Origin: JBJMLO01 sp045805265
GTDB lineage: Bacteria > Actinomycetota > UBA4738 > JACQTL01
Reading direction: 5' to 3'
Assembly: GCA_045805265.1 (NCBI GenBank)
Contig: JBJMLO010000005.1
Coordinates: forward strand, 1-48,783
Length of the DNA stretch: 48,783 bases
Shown here: positions 1 through 7,983 of the stretch, one piece after another
Numbering within the stretch: position 1 is the first letter of the stretch
Layout of the letters: each line of letters begins with the position of its first letter
Translations under genes and position numbers: made by a program
The notes under the pieces: generated by a model
Databases searched by the model: none
What the model saw: the letters and a program-made list of their open reading frames with translations, nothing else
What the model was told of the DNA's origin: nothing

Positions 1-133
1 AGGCTCGCCGAGCGTGGCGGCGGGTCCACCCAGTCAGCGCACAGAGCTCGTCGAGCATCACGGTCTTCTCGTTTCTCGAGCCACGCGCGTACCGTCTCGC
101 CATCTCTTTCGTCACTGCCTTCCTCTGTGCCAT
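1..133 (-). CDS. Transposase/integrase N-terminus, partial (runs off left edge)
   Basis: The reverse strand from ATG at 133 stays open to the window edge (44 codons). It begins MAQRKAVTKEMARRYARGS and contains LDELCALTGWTRRHARRA. This resembles, from memory, the N-terminal helix-turn-helix region of actinobacterial transposases that carry an integrase-type catalytic domain; those proteins start with a similar lysine/arginine-rich stretch followed by a leucine-rich LDEL and a GW.R.HAR motif. The catalytic domain would lie outside the window. The gene points away from the debris at 185-480, so the 5' end of the element is the part seen here. The family name is inference, and the IS family cannot be assigned from 44 residues. 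Confidence 0.6.
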   Translation of the reverse strand, partial: MAQRKAVTKEMARRYARGSRNEKTVMLDELCALTGWTRRHARRA

Positions 134-250
134 GGACAGCCCCACCGGAGGTCCCCTCCCTCGCCGCGTCGACCATGAGCGAGCGTGGAGGCTGGAGGAC
201 ATTTCCAATTGAGGCGAGGGCTCAGGTTCGAGGACATTCTTTGTGAGTCA
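1..250 (-). mobile_element. Presumed insertion sequence, one end only
   Basis: The partial transposase is followed, on its upstream side, by two copies of the 9-mer GAGGACATT at 195-203 and 230-238, 35 bp apart. They sit between the transposase start and the point near 250 where a SnoaL-like reading frame begins without its own start codon. Repeated short motifs just inside an element end often serve as transposase binding sites. The outer boundary near 250 is inferred from where host-like coding sequence begins; the other end and any target duplication lie outside the window. Confidence 0.45.
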
Positions 251-379
251 ACGCGACTTCGTGACAGGGTCCAGGCTGTCGTGCTTGCCTACGAAAGCGG
301 CGTCGTCGACGGGATCGATGAGCTCCTTGTAGAGAACTACGTGGACCACACCCCACCGCCCGGGTTTGAACCCTCGCAG
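251..379 (+). pseudogene. SnoaL-like (NTF2-fold) gene, 5' fragment
   Basis: The translated stretch reads RDRVQAVVLAYESG, then DELLVENYVDHTPPPG. This matches the first helix and the YVDH.PPPG turn of SnoaL-like polyketide cyclase / ester cyclase proteins. No start codon lies at the natural position: the frame runs upstream into the presumed IS end. After about residue 40 of the family the similarity stops and the frame continues into unrelated sequence to a stop at 508. Both ends are therefore lost, leaving a remnant probably cut by the IS on the left and by a second rearrangement on the right. Confidence 0.5.
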
Positions 380-455
380 GTCGAGCTGGCAGCTGGGTCC
401 AGGATGTCGATCTCCACGATCTTCGCGTTCGCGATGGTCCGCGCCCTAGCACGCG
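368..455 (-). pseudogene. C-terminal remnant of a second SnoaL/ECF-sigma-tail-like gene
   Basis: The reverse strand encodes RTIANAKIVEIDIL at about 400-441. This resembles the end of NTF2-fold proteins and SnoaL-tailed ECF sigma factors, which commonly finish with a KIVEIDILADPERL..LDL segment. The expected continuation appears in another frame (QLDLRG at 368-388), implying a small deletion or frameshift after IDIL. Upstream the similarity is lost. It faces the + strand fragment at 251-379 and overlaps its end, so this block is a junction of two broken genes. Confidence 0.4.
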
Positions 456-485
456 ACCACATCCTGAGGCGGGGAGCGGGACCGG

Positions 486-944
486 TTACAACGCTCGGCG
501 GTACGTGATCTCGAGGTCGTCGTCCCAGTTCACGTTGTCGTACGACAGCTTTGCCTTCCCTGACATCGTCCGGTCCCTGTCCTCGAAGGTGTAGGTCATG
601 CGTTGCGAGAACGGCGCATCGGGCGATGCGAACGAGCCGGCCGATGAGCGTCGGTCCATCGCCATCTCCCACCCCTCGTCGGTCACGGTCACGTCGAGGA
701 CCCTGTGGACGCCGCGCGAGTCGAAATAGTGCATGCGAAGACCGTCGGTGTCGCCGATGATCGAGATCGAGTCGGGGATGTCGGGGTGGTCGTAGCGGGA
801 CCGGTAGATGAGGAACCGCTCGCCCTCGAACCACTCGATCTCGCTCGACCCACGGACGACCGCGCCCGGGAGACCCGGGTGGGTCGCTTCGGTCGTCCAC
901 TGGCCTACGAGCCGACGGCCCAAGCTTTGGAGATCAGCGTTCAT
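486..944 (-). CDS. Conserved hypothetical protein, possible DUF1579-like fold
   Basis: A protein of about 152 residues starting at ATG 944; a GTG six codons upstream at 962 is an alternative. It has GRRLVGQWTTEATHP near the start, EIEWFEGERFLIYRSRYDHPDIPDSI in the middle and YFDSRGVHRVLDV followed by FSQRMTYTF. The alternating polar/hydrophobic pattern suggests an antiparallel beta-barrel. It resembles actinobacterial proteins annotated only as hypothetical or DUF1579-like, which have no known activity. There is no signal peptide or membrane segment. It stands alone between the gene debris and tRNA-Arg. Function unknown. Confidence 0.7.
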   Translation of the reverse strand: MNADLQSLGRRLVGQWTTEATHPGLPGAVVRGSSEIEWFEGERFLIYRSRYDHPDIPDSISIIGDTDGLRMHYFDSRGVHRVLDVTVTDEGWEMAMDRRSSAGSFASPDAPFSQRMTYTFEDRDRTMSGKAKLSYDNVNWDDDLEITYRRAL

Positions 945-1091
945 GATCAATCGGACGTCCACGCGGGGCGAAACTCATCGTTGTTGCGGAGGTCCGAGTT
1001 GAGGGACGGAAGATGGTCCGGCCGTTCTGCCGCGTCCCGGTCACGGACGGGCCCGATCAGCAGGGAAAGGCTCGCACACCGTCACGGTCAG

Positions 1092-1163
1092 TGCCCTCGG
1101 CAGGATTCGAACCTGCGCACCGCGCTCCGGAGGCGCGTGCTCTATCCCCTGAGCTACGAGGGC
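1092..1163 (-). tRNA. tRNA-Arg, anticodon CCG
   Basis: On the reverse strand 1163-1092 forms a 72-nt cloverleaf. The acceptor arm GCCCTCG pairs with CGAGGGC and the discriminator is A. The anticodon stem CGCGC/GCGCG holds loop CTCCGGA (anticodon CCG, reading CGG). The T-loop is TTCGAATC. CCA is not encoded. It lies 86 bp upstream of argS on the opposite strand, so a tRNA-Arg gene and its charging enzyme are divergent neighbours. The stretch 945-1091 between the hypothetical gene and this tRNA shows nothing I can assign. Confidence 0.96.
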
Positions 1164-1234
1164 TCCTGACGCGAGTGTAGCAACGGGGTTCCGCGCCCTT
1201 GGCCGAAACCGGCGAGCGGGGGCGCTCGGGCCGC

Positions 1235-1240
1235 TACCCT
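1235..1240 (+). promoter_or_regulatory. -10 box of argS (TACCCT)
   Basis: TACCCT ends 9 nt before the argS ATG and no Shine-Dalgarno sequence lies between them, so transcription would begin 2-4 nt before the start codon. No convincing -35 is seen. The arrangement matches that of several other operon heads here (13696, 31049, 34057, 39792). Confidence 0.4.
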
Positions 1241-1249
1241 TGACCTCTC

Positions 1250-2932
1250 ATGATCGAGGAGCGCCTGGTCTCGCTGCTGCGGGAGGCGGCTGCGGCCGCC
1301 TCGGCGGCGCTGGGCGACGCGCCGCCCCCCGACACGATCGAGCTGACCAGGCCCCCCAACAGGGAGTTCGGGGACTTCTCCACGAACCTCGCACTGGTAT
1401 GGGCCTCCCAGCTGGGGGCCAGGCCGCGTGAGGTCGCGCAGGCGATCGTCGACAACCTCCCGGAGGACCCGCTGGTCGCGCGCGCCGAGGTGGCCGGGCC
1501 GGGGTTCGTCAACCTGTTCGTGCGGCCGGTGTGGCTCCACGACGCGATCCGGGAGGCGGCGGAGCACGGCGCCGACTACGGGCGGGTCGAGCAGACCGGC
1601 AGGCGCGTCCAGGTCGAGTTCGTCTCGGCGAACCCGACCGGGCCGCTCACCATCGGGCACGCGCGGAACGCGGCGATCGGCGACACGCTGTCGCGGATGC
1701 TCGGGTGCACCGGGTGGTTGGTGGAGCGCGAGTACTACTTCAACGACGCCGGCGGACAGATGGACCGCTTCGGTGCCTCGGTCGAGGCGCGGTACCTGCA
1801 GCTCCTCGGGCGCGAGGCGGAGGTTCCCGAGGACGGCTACCACGGCGACTACCTCGCGGACATCGCCCGGCGCATCCGCGAGGAACACGGCGACGCGCCG
1901 GCCGGCCTCCCCGCGGACGAGCGGTTGGTGCTGATGCGCTCGGAGGGCGCGCGGGTCGCCATGGAATCCATCCGGGCCACGCTCGCCCGGTTCGGCGTGG
2001 AGATCGACTCCTACATGATGGAGGCCACGCTCGCCGAACGTGGCGAGATCGAGGCCGCTGCCGGGCGCCTCCGGGAGGCCGGCTTCGCGTACGAAGCCGA
2101 GGGCGCCGTCTGGTTCCGCTCGACCGCCTTCGGCGACGACAAGGACCGGGTGCTGATCCGCTCGAACGGCATCCACACCTACTTCGCGGCTGACTGCGCG
2201 TACCTGATCGACAAGTTCGGACGCGGATTTGACCACCTGCTCTACGTGTGGGGAGCCGACCACCACGGTGATGTCGCGCGGGTCAAGGGCGCGGCCCGGG
2301 CGCTGGGGTTCGACCCGGCCGCGGCCGAGATCCTCATCTACCAGTTCGTGTCGTTCCTGCGGGGCGGTGTTCCCGTGAAGATGTCGAAGCGGGCCGGCGC
2401 GTTCGTCTCGCTCGACGAGCTGATCGACAACGTCGGCACCGACGCCGCCCGGTACCACCTGCTGATGTTCGGGCCGGATTCCGCGATGAGCTTCGACATC
2501 GAGGAGGTCGCCCGGCAGACCATGGACAACCCGGTCTACTACGTGCAGTACGCGCACGCCCGGATCGCCAGCATCCTCCGGCACGCCGAACAGCAGGGCG
2601 TCGGGCAGAAACCGGTCCGGGACGCGGGCCTGGAGCTCCTGACCCACGAGACCGAGACCGAGCTGATGCGGAAGATCGCCGAGCTGCCGGGCGAGGTGCA
2701 GATGGCCACCGACCTCCGGGGGCCGCACCGGCTGACGCGGTACGCCGAGGAGCTGGCCGCGCTGTTCCATCGTTTCTACGGCGAGTGCAAGGTGGTCGGC
2801 GAGGACGCCGCGCTGACCCAGGCGCGCCTGTGGCTGTGCCGGGTGGCGAAGCAGGTGCTGGCGAACGTGCTGGGGCTGCTCGGGGTCTCGGCGCCCGAGT
2901 CGATGGAACGGGCGGAGGAGCGCGATGGCTGA
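1250..2932 (+). CDS. argS: Arginyl-tRNA synthetase
   Basis: Charges tRNA-Arg with arginine in the cytosol. The 560-residue length is normal for bacterial ArgS. The N-terminal tRNA-recognition domain shows REFGDFSTNLA (about residues 38-48). The class I signature is IGHAR at 135-139, following VEFVSANPTGPLT. The KMSKR loop is at 377-381, followed by AGAFVSLDEL. The C-terminal anticodon-binding domain ends in VLGLLGVSAPE. The start follows a -10 box by 9 nt with no Shine-Dalgarno. The stop overlaps the next gene by 8 nt, so argS heads a run through the GNAT gene into hom-thrC-thrB. Confidence 0.97.
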   Translation: MIEERLVSLLREAAAAASAALGDAPPPDTIELTRPPNREFGDFSTNLALVWASQLGARPREVAQAIVDNLPEDPLVARAEVAGPGFVNLFVRPVWLHDAIREAAEHGADYGRVEQTGRRVQVEFVSANPTGPLTIGHARNAAIGDTLSRMLGCTGWLVEREYYFNDAGGQMDRFGASVEARYLQLLGREAEVPEDGYHGDYLADIARRIREEHGDAPAGLPADERLVLMRSEGARVAMESIRATLARFGVEIDSYMMEATLAERGEIEAAAGRLREAGFAYEAEGAVWFRSTAFGDDKDRVLIRSNGIHTYFAADCAYLIDKFGRGFDHLLYVWGADHHGDVARVKGAARALGFDPAAAEILIYQFVSFLRGGVPVKMSKRAGAFVSLDELIDNVGTDAARYHLLMFGPDSAMSFDIEEVARQTMDNPVYYVQYAHARIASILRHAEQQGVGQKPVRDAGLELLTHETETELMRKIAELPGEVQMATDLRGPHRLTRYAEELAALFHRFYGECKVVGEDAALTQARLWLCRVAKQVLANVLGLLGVSAPESMERAEERDG

Positions 2933-3476
2933 GGACGACGCTGGAGCCGGCGCCGCCCCCGAGGTGGACTCGGCGCCCCCGCCGGGCGTCGAGATCCGGC
3001 CCGGCCGCCCCTCCGACGCGGCGTCGTTCCTCGAGATGTGGCGGGGCGTCGTGGAGGAGCGCCGATGGGTCCGCACCGAGACGGTCGGCGGGGTCCGGGC
3101 GTACCGGAGGTCGTTCGGCGAGTCGTGGTCCGACGAACGCGCGCGGCTCCTCGCGGTGGGTCCGGACGGCGTGGTCGGCATCATCACCATCGAACGCATG
3201 ACCCACCCCGTGAACCGTCACGTCGCCACCCTCGGCATGGCCGTCCACTCGTCGTGGCGGGGCCACGGGGTCGGCTCCGCGCTGATGGTCGAGGCGCTGC
3301 GGTGGGCCCGCGAGTCCGGCGTGGAGAAGGTGACGCTCGAGGTCTACCCGGGCAACGACGCCGCGATCGCGCTGTACCGCAAGTTCGGGTTCGTCGAGGA
3401 GGGACGCCTGGCGAGGCAGACGAAGAAGTCGTACGGGTACGAGGACGAGGTCATCATGTCCCGGTGGCTGGCGTGA
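2925..3476 (+). CDS. GNAT-family N-acetyltransferase
   Basis: A 183-residue protein with one acetyltransferase domain from about residue 24. The acetyl-CoA loop is RGHGVGSAL, preceded by HVATLGMAVHSSW (motif A), and motif B is EVYPGNDAAIALYRKFGF. The length and EKVTLEVYPGN...YRKFGF pattern fit the RimI/RimL or phosphinothricin-acetyltransferase-like part of the family; the substrate cannot be told from the sequence. The first 23 residues are a proline/alanine-rich acidic leader. It overlaps argS by 8 nt at its start and hom by 4 nt (GTGA) at its end, so it is translationally coupled to both. Confidence 0.85.
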   Translation: MAEDDAGAGAAPEVDSAPPPGVEIRPGRPSDAASFLEMWRGVVEERRWVRTETVGGVRAYRRSFGESWSDERARLLAVGPDGVVGIITIERMTHPVNRHVATLGMAVHSSWRGHGVGSALMVEALRWARESGVEKVTLEVYPGNDAAIALYRKFGFVEEGRLARQTKKSYGYEDEVIMSRWLA

Positions 3477-4792
3477 GCGAGACCGTGCGCGTGAAGGCGG
3501 GCGCGGGAGTCCGAACGGTCCGCGTGGGCCTGATCGGCCTGGGGACCGTGGGCTCGGCCCTGGTCCGGCTGCTCGCCGATCGCGGGGACGACATCGCCGA
3601 ACGGGCCGGGTTCCGGTTGGAGGTGACCCGCGCCGCGGTCCGCGATCCGTCGCGCGACCGCGGCCTGCCGATCGACGCCGGCCGCATCACCGACGACCCG
3701 ATGGAGGTCGTGGCCGACCCCGACGTCGACGTCGTCTGCGAGCTGATCGGGGGTCTCGACCCGGCGAGGTCGATCGTCCTGGGCGCGCTCGACCGGGGGA
3801 AGCCGGTCGTCACGGCCAACAAGGAGCTGCTGGCCACGATGGGGCGGGACCTGTTCGACGCGGCCGAGCGCCGCGGGGTGGACCTGGCCTTCGAGGGGGC
3901 GGTGGGCGGCGGTATCCCGCTGGTCCGGGCGCTGAAGGAGTCGCTGGCGGGGGAGCGGGTCAAGCGGGTGGTCGGCATCGTCAACGGGACGACGAACCTC
4001 ATCCTCACCCGGATGGCCGAGGACGGCGTCTCGTTCGAGGAGGCGCTGGCAGAGGCCCAGCGGCTGGGATACGCGGAGGCGGACCCGTCGGCGGACGTCG
4101 ACGGGCACGACGCCGCGGCGAAGTGCGCGATCGTGGCGTCGATCGCGTTCAACTCGCGGGTCGTCGCGGGCGACGTGTTCCGGGAGGGCATCGGAGGGTT
4201 GACGCCCGTGGACTTCCGGACGGCGGCCGAGCTGGGGTTCGTCATCAAGCCGGTCGCGATCGCGGAGCTGGAGGACGAGGACGTCGCCGTGCGGGTCCAT
4301 CCGGCCATGCTCCCCGCCGAGCACCCGCTTGCGGCCGTGCGCGGCGCGTTCAACGCGGTGTTCGTGGAGGGCGATCGCGCCGGGCAGCTCATGCTGTACG
4401 GCCGCGGCGCCGGCGGCGAGCCAACCGCGACCGCGGTGGCCGGTGACCTGGTCCGGGTGGGCCGGAACCTCGTGCTGGGCGGCCGCTCGATCGGCTGCAC
4501 GTGCTACCTGGAGCGGCGCATCCGGCCCATGGACGACATGGAGGCCGCGTACTACCTGCTGCTCGACGTCGTGGATCGGCCCGGGGTGCTGGCCCAGGTG
4601 GCCGGGACCTTCGGCGCGCACGCCGTGTCGATCAAGAGCGTGCTGCAGGAGGACACCGGCGACGGCGCGCAGCTCGTGATGATCACCCACCGGGCCCGGG
4701 AGGGCGACCTCCAGGCGACCGTGCGGGACCTCGCGGGCCTGGAGCCCGTGCACGCCGTCCGCAGCGTGCTGCGGGTGGAGCAGATCGAATGA
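3473..4792 (+). CDS. hom: Homoserine dehydrogenase with ACT domain
   Basis: Reduces aspartate semialdehyde to homoserine, the branch step to threonine and methionine. The GTG start in the GTGA overlap with the GNAT gene gives 439 residues; the open frame continues upstream, but the nucleotide-binding fold begins only at this start. Seen: NAD(P) motif GLGTVG at 22-27, NGTTN at 171-175, then YAEADPSADVDGHDAAAK, the substrate-binding catalytic segment. A C-terminal ACT domain (from about residue 355, YYLLLDVVDRPGVLAQVAGTF) is the usual site of threonine feedback. First gene of the hom-thrC-thrB set, 10 nt before thrC. Confidence 0.96.
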   Translation: MSETVRVKAGAGVRTVRVGLIGLGTVGSALVRLLADRGDDIAERAGFRLEVTRAAVRDPSRDRGLPIDAGRITDDPMEVVADPDVDVVCELIGGLDPARSIVLGALDRGKPVVTANKELLATMGRDLFDAAERRGVDLAFEGAVGGGIPLVRALKESLAGERVKRVVGIVNGTTNLILTRMAEDGVSFEEALAEAQRLGYAEADPSADVDGHDAAAKCAIVASIAFNSRVVAGDVFREGIGGLTPVDFRTAAELGFVIKPVAIAELEDEDVAVRVHPAMLPAEHPLAAVRGAFNAVFVEGDRAGQLMLYGRGAGGEPTATAVAGDLVRVGRNLVLGGRSIGCTCYLERRIRPMDDMEAAYYLLLDVVDRPGVLAQVAGTFGAHAVSIKSVLQEDTGDGAQLVMITHRAREGDLQATVRDLAGLEPVHAVRSVLRVEQIE

Positions 4793-4802
4793 GGATGCTC
4801 GA

Positions 4803-5858
4803 ATGACCGCCCGGCCGTGGCGCGGCGTCATCGAGGAGTACCGGGAACGCCTGCCGGTCACCGAGGCGACGCCGGTCGTCACGTTGCAGGAGGGCGGGAC
4901 GCCGCTCATCCGCAGCAGCTCCCTCTCCGACGAGACGGGCTCCGAGGTCTTCCTCAAGTTCGAGGGCGCCAACCCCACGGGATCCTTCAAGGACCGCGGC
5001 ATGACCCTCGCCATGTCCAAGGCCCTGGAGGAGGGGTCGAAGGCCGTGGTGTGTGCGTCCACCGGCAACACCAGCGCGTCGGCCGCCGCCTATGCCGGGA
5101 AGGCCGGGCTGACGTGCGCGGTGCTGGTCCCCAGGGGGAAGGTCGCGGTGGGGAAGCTGGCGCAGACGTTGATCCACGGTGCGCGGGTGCTGGAGGTCGA
5201 GGGGAACTTCGACGCCGCGCTGACCCTGACGCGCGGCCTCGCGGAGCGGTACCCGGTCACGCTGGTCAATTCCGTGAACCCGTTCCGGCTGCAGGGCCAG
5301 AAGACCGGAGCGTTCGAGGTGTGCGACGCGCTGGGGCGGGCCCCGGACGTCCACTGCATCCCGGTCGGCAACGCGGGGAACATCTCGGCCTACTGGCTGG
5401 GATACCGCGAGTACGCGGCCGACGGCGTGATCGACCGGGCGCCCCGGATGTTCGGGTTCCAGGCCCACGGCGCGGCGCCGATCGTCCTTGGGCATCCGGT
5501 CGCGGAGCCCCAGACGATCGCCACCGCCATCCGCATCGGCAACCCGGCGTCGTGGGACAAGGCGGTCGCCGCGGCGTCGGACTCGGGCGGCGAGATCCGG
5601 TCCGTCAGCGACCGCGAGATCCTGTCCGCCTACCGCCGGCTGGCCCGCGAGGGCGTGTTCTGCGAGATGGCCTCCGCGGCCTCGGTGGCCGGGCTGCTCC
5701 GGCTGGCCGCCGACGGCGTCCTGCCCCCCGGCGCCACGGTCGTGTGCGTCCTCACCGGCCACGGCCTGAAGGACCCCGAGTGGGCGATGCAGTTCGCGGC
5801 CAAGCCTCCGACCATCCCCGCCGACCCCGACGCCGTCGCCGCGGAGCTCGGCCTGTGA
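4803..5858 (+). CDS. thrC: Threonine synthase
   Basis: A PLP enzyme that converts O-phosphohomoserine to threonine. Its 351 residues match the short, plant/actinobacterial-type ThrC. The cofactor lysine is Lys63 in GSFKDRGM; STGNTSASAAAYAGKAG and the glycine loop PVGNAGNISAYW bind the PLP phosphate. A GGTPLI motif lies at the N-terminus. It is preceded by a short gap after hom, and its stop shares GTGA with thrB, so the last two steps of the pathway are translationally coupled in the order C-B, as in mycobacteria. Confidence 0.96.
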   Translation: MTARPWRGVIEEYRERLPVTEATPVVTLQEGGTPLIRSSSLSDETGSEVFLKFEGANPTGSFKDRGMTLAMSKALEEGSKAVVCASTGNTSASAAAYAGKAGLTCAVLVPRGKVAVGKLAQTLIHGARVLEVEGNFDAALTLTRGLAERYPVTLVNSVNPFRLQGQKTGAFEVCDALGRAPDVHCIPVGNAGNISAYWLGYREYAADGVIDRAPRMFGFQAHGAAPIVLGHPVAEPQTIATAIRIGNPASWDKAVAAASDSGGEIRSVSDREILSAYRRLAREGVFCEMASAASVAGLLRLAADGVLPPGATVVCVLTGHGLKDPEWAMQFAAKPPTIPADPDAVAAELGL

Positions 5859-6772
5859 GGCTCACCGTCGAGGTGCCCGCCACCGTCGCGAACCTGGGGC
5901 CGGGGTTCGACTCGTTCGGCCTGGCCGTCGACATGGTGAACACCGCCGCCATCGACACCCAGGCGGAGCCTCGCCTGCACGTCGAGGGGGAGGGCCTCGG
6001 GGAGCTCCCCCAGGACGGGACGAACCTGGTGGTGCGCTCCATGGCCATGCTGGCGGTGGAGACGGGCCGGAAGCTCCCGCCCTTCGAGCTCCGGTGCGTG
6101 AACCGCATCCCGCTGGCCCGCGGCCTGGGGTCGTCGGCGAGCGCGATCGTCGCCGGGCTGCTGCTGGCCGACCGGCTCCTGGCGACGGACCTCCCGATGG
6201 ACCGACTGCTCACGCTGGCGGCCGACGTCGAGGGGCACGCGGACAACGTCGGCGCCGCGCTGCTCGGCGGGGCGTCGGTCGCCTACCTGTCGGCGAAGGG
6301 CTGGAGGGCCGAGCGGGTCCCGCTGGACAGGGCCCTGCGGCCGGTCCTCCTGATCCCGGAACACGAACGGATCTCCACCGACGACGCCCGCCGGGTCCTC
6401 CCGCGCGAGGTCCCCCGGGCGGCCGCCACGTTCGACGCGGCGCGGACGGCCCTGCTGGTGCTCGCGCTGGGCGGCCGGGCCGACCTCCTTCCGGAGGCCC
6501 TGGACGACCGCCTCCACCAGGACGCCCGCCTCCGCCTGGCCCCCGGGGCCCAGCGCGTGTTCCAGGACCTCAGGGCCTCGGGGATGCCGGTCTGCGTGGC
6601 GGGCTCGGGCCCGACCCTGTTCCTGTTCGAGGACAACGACCGCCCGGTCCCGGACCCCGGCCAGTCGTGGCGAGTGGTCCGAACCGGGATTCGCTGGGAC
6701 GGCGCGGCGGTCACGGAGGCGACGGCCGGCGGCCTCGAACCCGCGACCGGCCAAGCCGCCGGAGAACCCTGA
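5855..6772 (+). CDS. thrB: Homoserine kinase (GHMP family)
   Basis: Phosphorylates homoserine to O-phosphohomoserine for ThrC. The GTG start at 5855 overlaps the thrC stop by 4 nt and gives 305 residues; the family N-terminus (VEVPATVANLGPGFDSFGLA) begins right there. The ATP-binding GHMP motif GLGSSASA is at about 90-97, and the C-terminal glycine loop AGSGPTLFLF follows about residue 249. It ends the threonine operon and converges on the DUF2332 gene, with only 9 nt between the two stops and no obvious terminator hairpin. Confidence 0.95.
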   Translation: MRLTVEVPATVANLGPGFDSFGLAVDMVNTAAIDTQAEPRLHVEGEGLGELPQDGTNLVVRSMAMLAVETGRKLPPFELRCVNRIPLARGLGSSASAIVAGLLLADRLLATDLPMDRLLTLAADVEGHADNVGAALLGGASVAYLSAKGWRAERVPLDRALRPVLLIPEHERISTDDARRVLPREVPRAAATFDAARTALLVLALGGRADLLPEALDDRLHQDARLRLAPGAQRVFQDLRASGMPVCVAGSGPTLFLFEDNDRPVPDPGQSWRVVRTGIRWDGAAVTEATAGGLEPATGQAAGEP

Positions 6773-6781
6773 GCCCGCGCG

Positions 6782-7900
6782 TCACCCGCCGAGCCACCTC
6801 ACCGGGGGGCCGTGGGCCGCGGCGACGGCCAGCAATCGGTCCTCGCCGCCCGGCCACGTCGTGAGGCGGACCTCGGGCTTGCCCAGGCGGGCCCACCCGC
6901 GGGCGGTCGGGTCGCCGGTGTCGGGGTGCTCGAAGCGGAGCCAGGCCAGCGGCTCGTCGGCCGTCGCGGACCCCCCGGCGTCGGCCAGCATCCCCGCCAG
7001 CCGCTCCCGCTGGTCGGGCGTGAAGTACAGCGTAACCACGGAATGGAACACCACGGTCGTCCTCCCCGGCCTCCGCCGAGGGAGCCGCCGTTCCAGCCAG
7101 TCGAACGCGTCGGCCCGCTCGACCGTCGCCGGCACCCGCCGGGCCACCTCCAGCGCGCCGCGCAGCCGGGCGAACCGCTCGACCTGGTCGGCCCACACGT
7201 AGGACATCAGCGTCAGCCGGCCGTCCTCGGTCGTCGGATCCACCGGCGCGCGGTCGCACCCGAGGCGCTCGGCGACGCTCACCGGGGCGTCCGCCGGCGG
7301 CGCGTCGGCCCCCTCGAAGACCGACGGGAAGACGACCGGCGAGCCCGGCTCGCCCCAGGACCATCCGGGGCCCTCGTACCGGTAGCGGTCCCACCGGAGG
7401 TTCAGCCCGGCGCTCGCGCCGATCTCCGCGAGCCGCAGGGGGAGTCCGGGGTGGGTCCGAGCGACCTCCAGGAACCCGCCGAGCAGCGCAGCCGACCGTC
7501 CCACCTCGTTGGTCTGGATCGGGTGGTCGAGCAGCGCGGCCACCTCGTTCCGCCGCCCCTCCACGACCCGCAGGAACTCGCGCCACGCCGCGTCGCCGTC
7601 GACCGGTCCGGGCTCCCGTCCCGCCGCCACCGAGGCGGACGGGAACCACCGCGCCAGCGCCGGAGCACCGCCGGACAGCACGAGGCGGTGCACCGCACCG
7701 ATCAGCGCGAGCGGCGCCGAGTCGGCCGGTGCGTCCTCCCGACCCTCGAACAGCCGCCACACCGGCCCGCCCCCCACCACGTCGTCGGCGGCCCGCAGCA
7801 GCAGGTCCTCGTACAGCGGCGACCCCAGGGACCGGCAGTGCCCGGCCTGGACCCGGAGCTGCCCGGCCAGCGATTCCCGGTCGACGTTCACCGTGCGCAT
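6782..7900 (-). CDS. DUF2332 family protein
   Basis: The ATG start at 7900 gives about 372 residues; a GTG at 7933 would add 11. It shows features typical of DUF2332: an N-terminal helical region with GSPLYEDLLLRAADDV, QTNEVGRSAAL, then the signature LRLAEIGASAGLNLRWDRY, and later VVFHSVVTLYFTP. The glycine-rich EIGASAGLN stretch looks like a nucleotide- or SAM-binding loop, but no activity is established for the family. It reads towards thrB and diverges from the DoxX-Rieske gene. Function unknown. Confidence 0.85.
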   Translation of the reverse strand: MRTVNVDRESLAGQLRVQAGHCRSLGSPLYEDLLLRAADDVVGGGPVWRLFEGREDAPADSAPLALIGAVHRLVLSGGAPALARWFPSASVAAGREPGPVDGDAAWREFLRVVEGRRNEVAALLDHPIQTNEVGRSAALLGGFLEVARTHPGLPLRLAEIGASAGLNLRWDRYRYEGPGWSWGEPGSPVVFPSVFEGADAPPADAPVSVAERLGCDRAPVDPTTEDGRLTLMSYVWADQVERFARLRGALEVARRVPATVERADAFDWLERRLPRRRPGRTTVVFHSVVTLYFTPDQRERLAGMLADAGGSATADEPLAWLRFEHPDTGDPTARGWARLGKPEVRLTTWPGGEDRLLAVAAAHGPPVRWLGG

Positions 7901-7983
7901 CGTCGCATCGCGGGGTGTTCCTATGCGTTTCACAGCCGGGTCTCAGGAAACTCGCCCGCCCGCGGAGACACTGGACAGTCGGA

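Noticed and set aside
705..1169. Open frame across tRNA-Arg on the + strand
   Set aside because: It reads through the antisense of a complete tRNA and has no protein similarity; a shadow of the reverse-strand features.
3344..5071. Long open frame antisense to hom and thrC (and similar ones at 9477-12122, 17519-20218, 42875-45634, 45453-48179)
   Set aside because: High-GC coding DNA leaves long antisense frames open. These translate into His/Arg/Pro/Asp-rich sequence with no family motifs, and the opposite strand encodes clear enzymes.
6773..6790. Terminator between convergent thrB and the DUF2332 gene
   Set aside because: Only 9 nt separate the stops and no stem with a T-run is visible.
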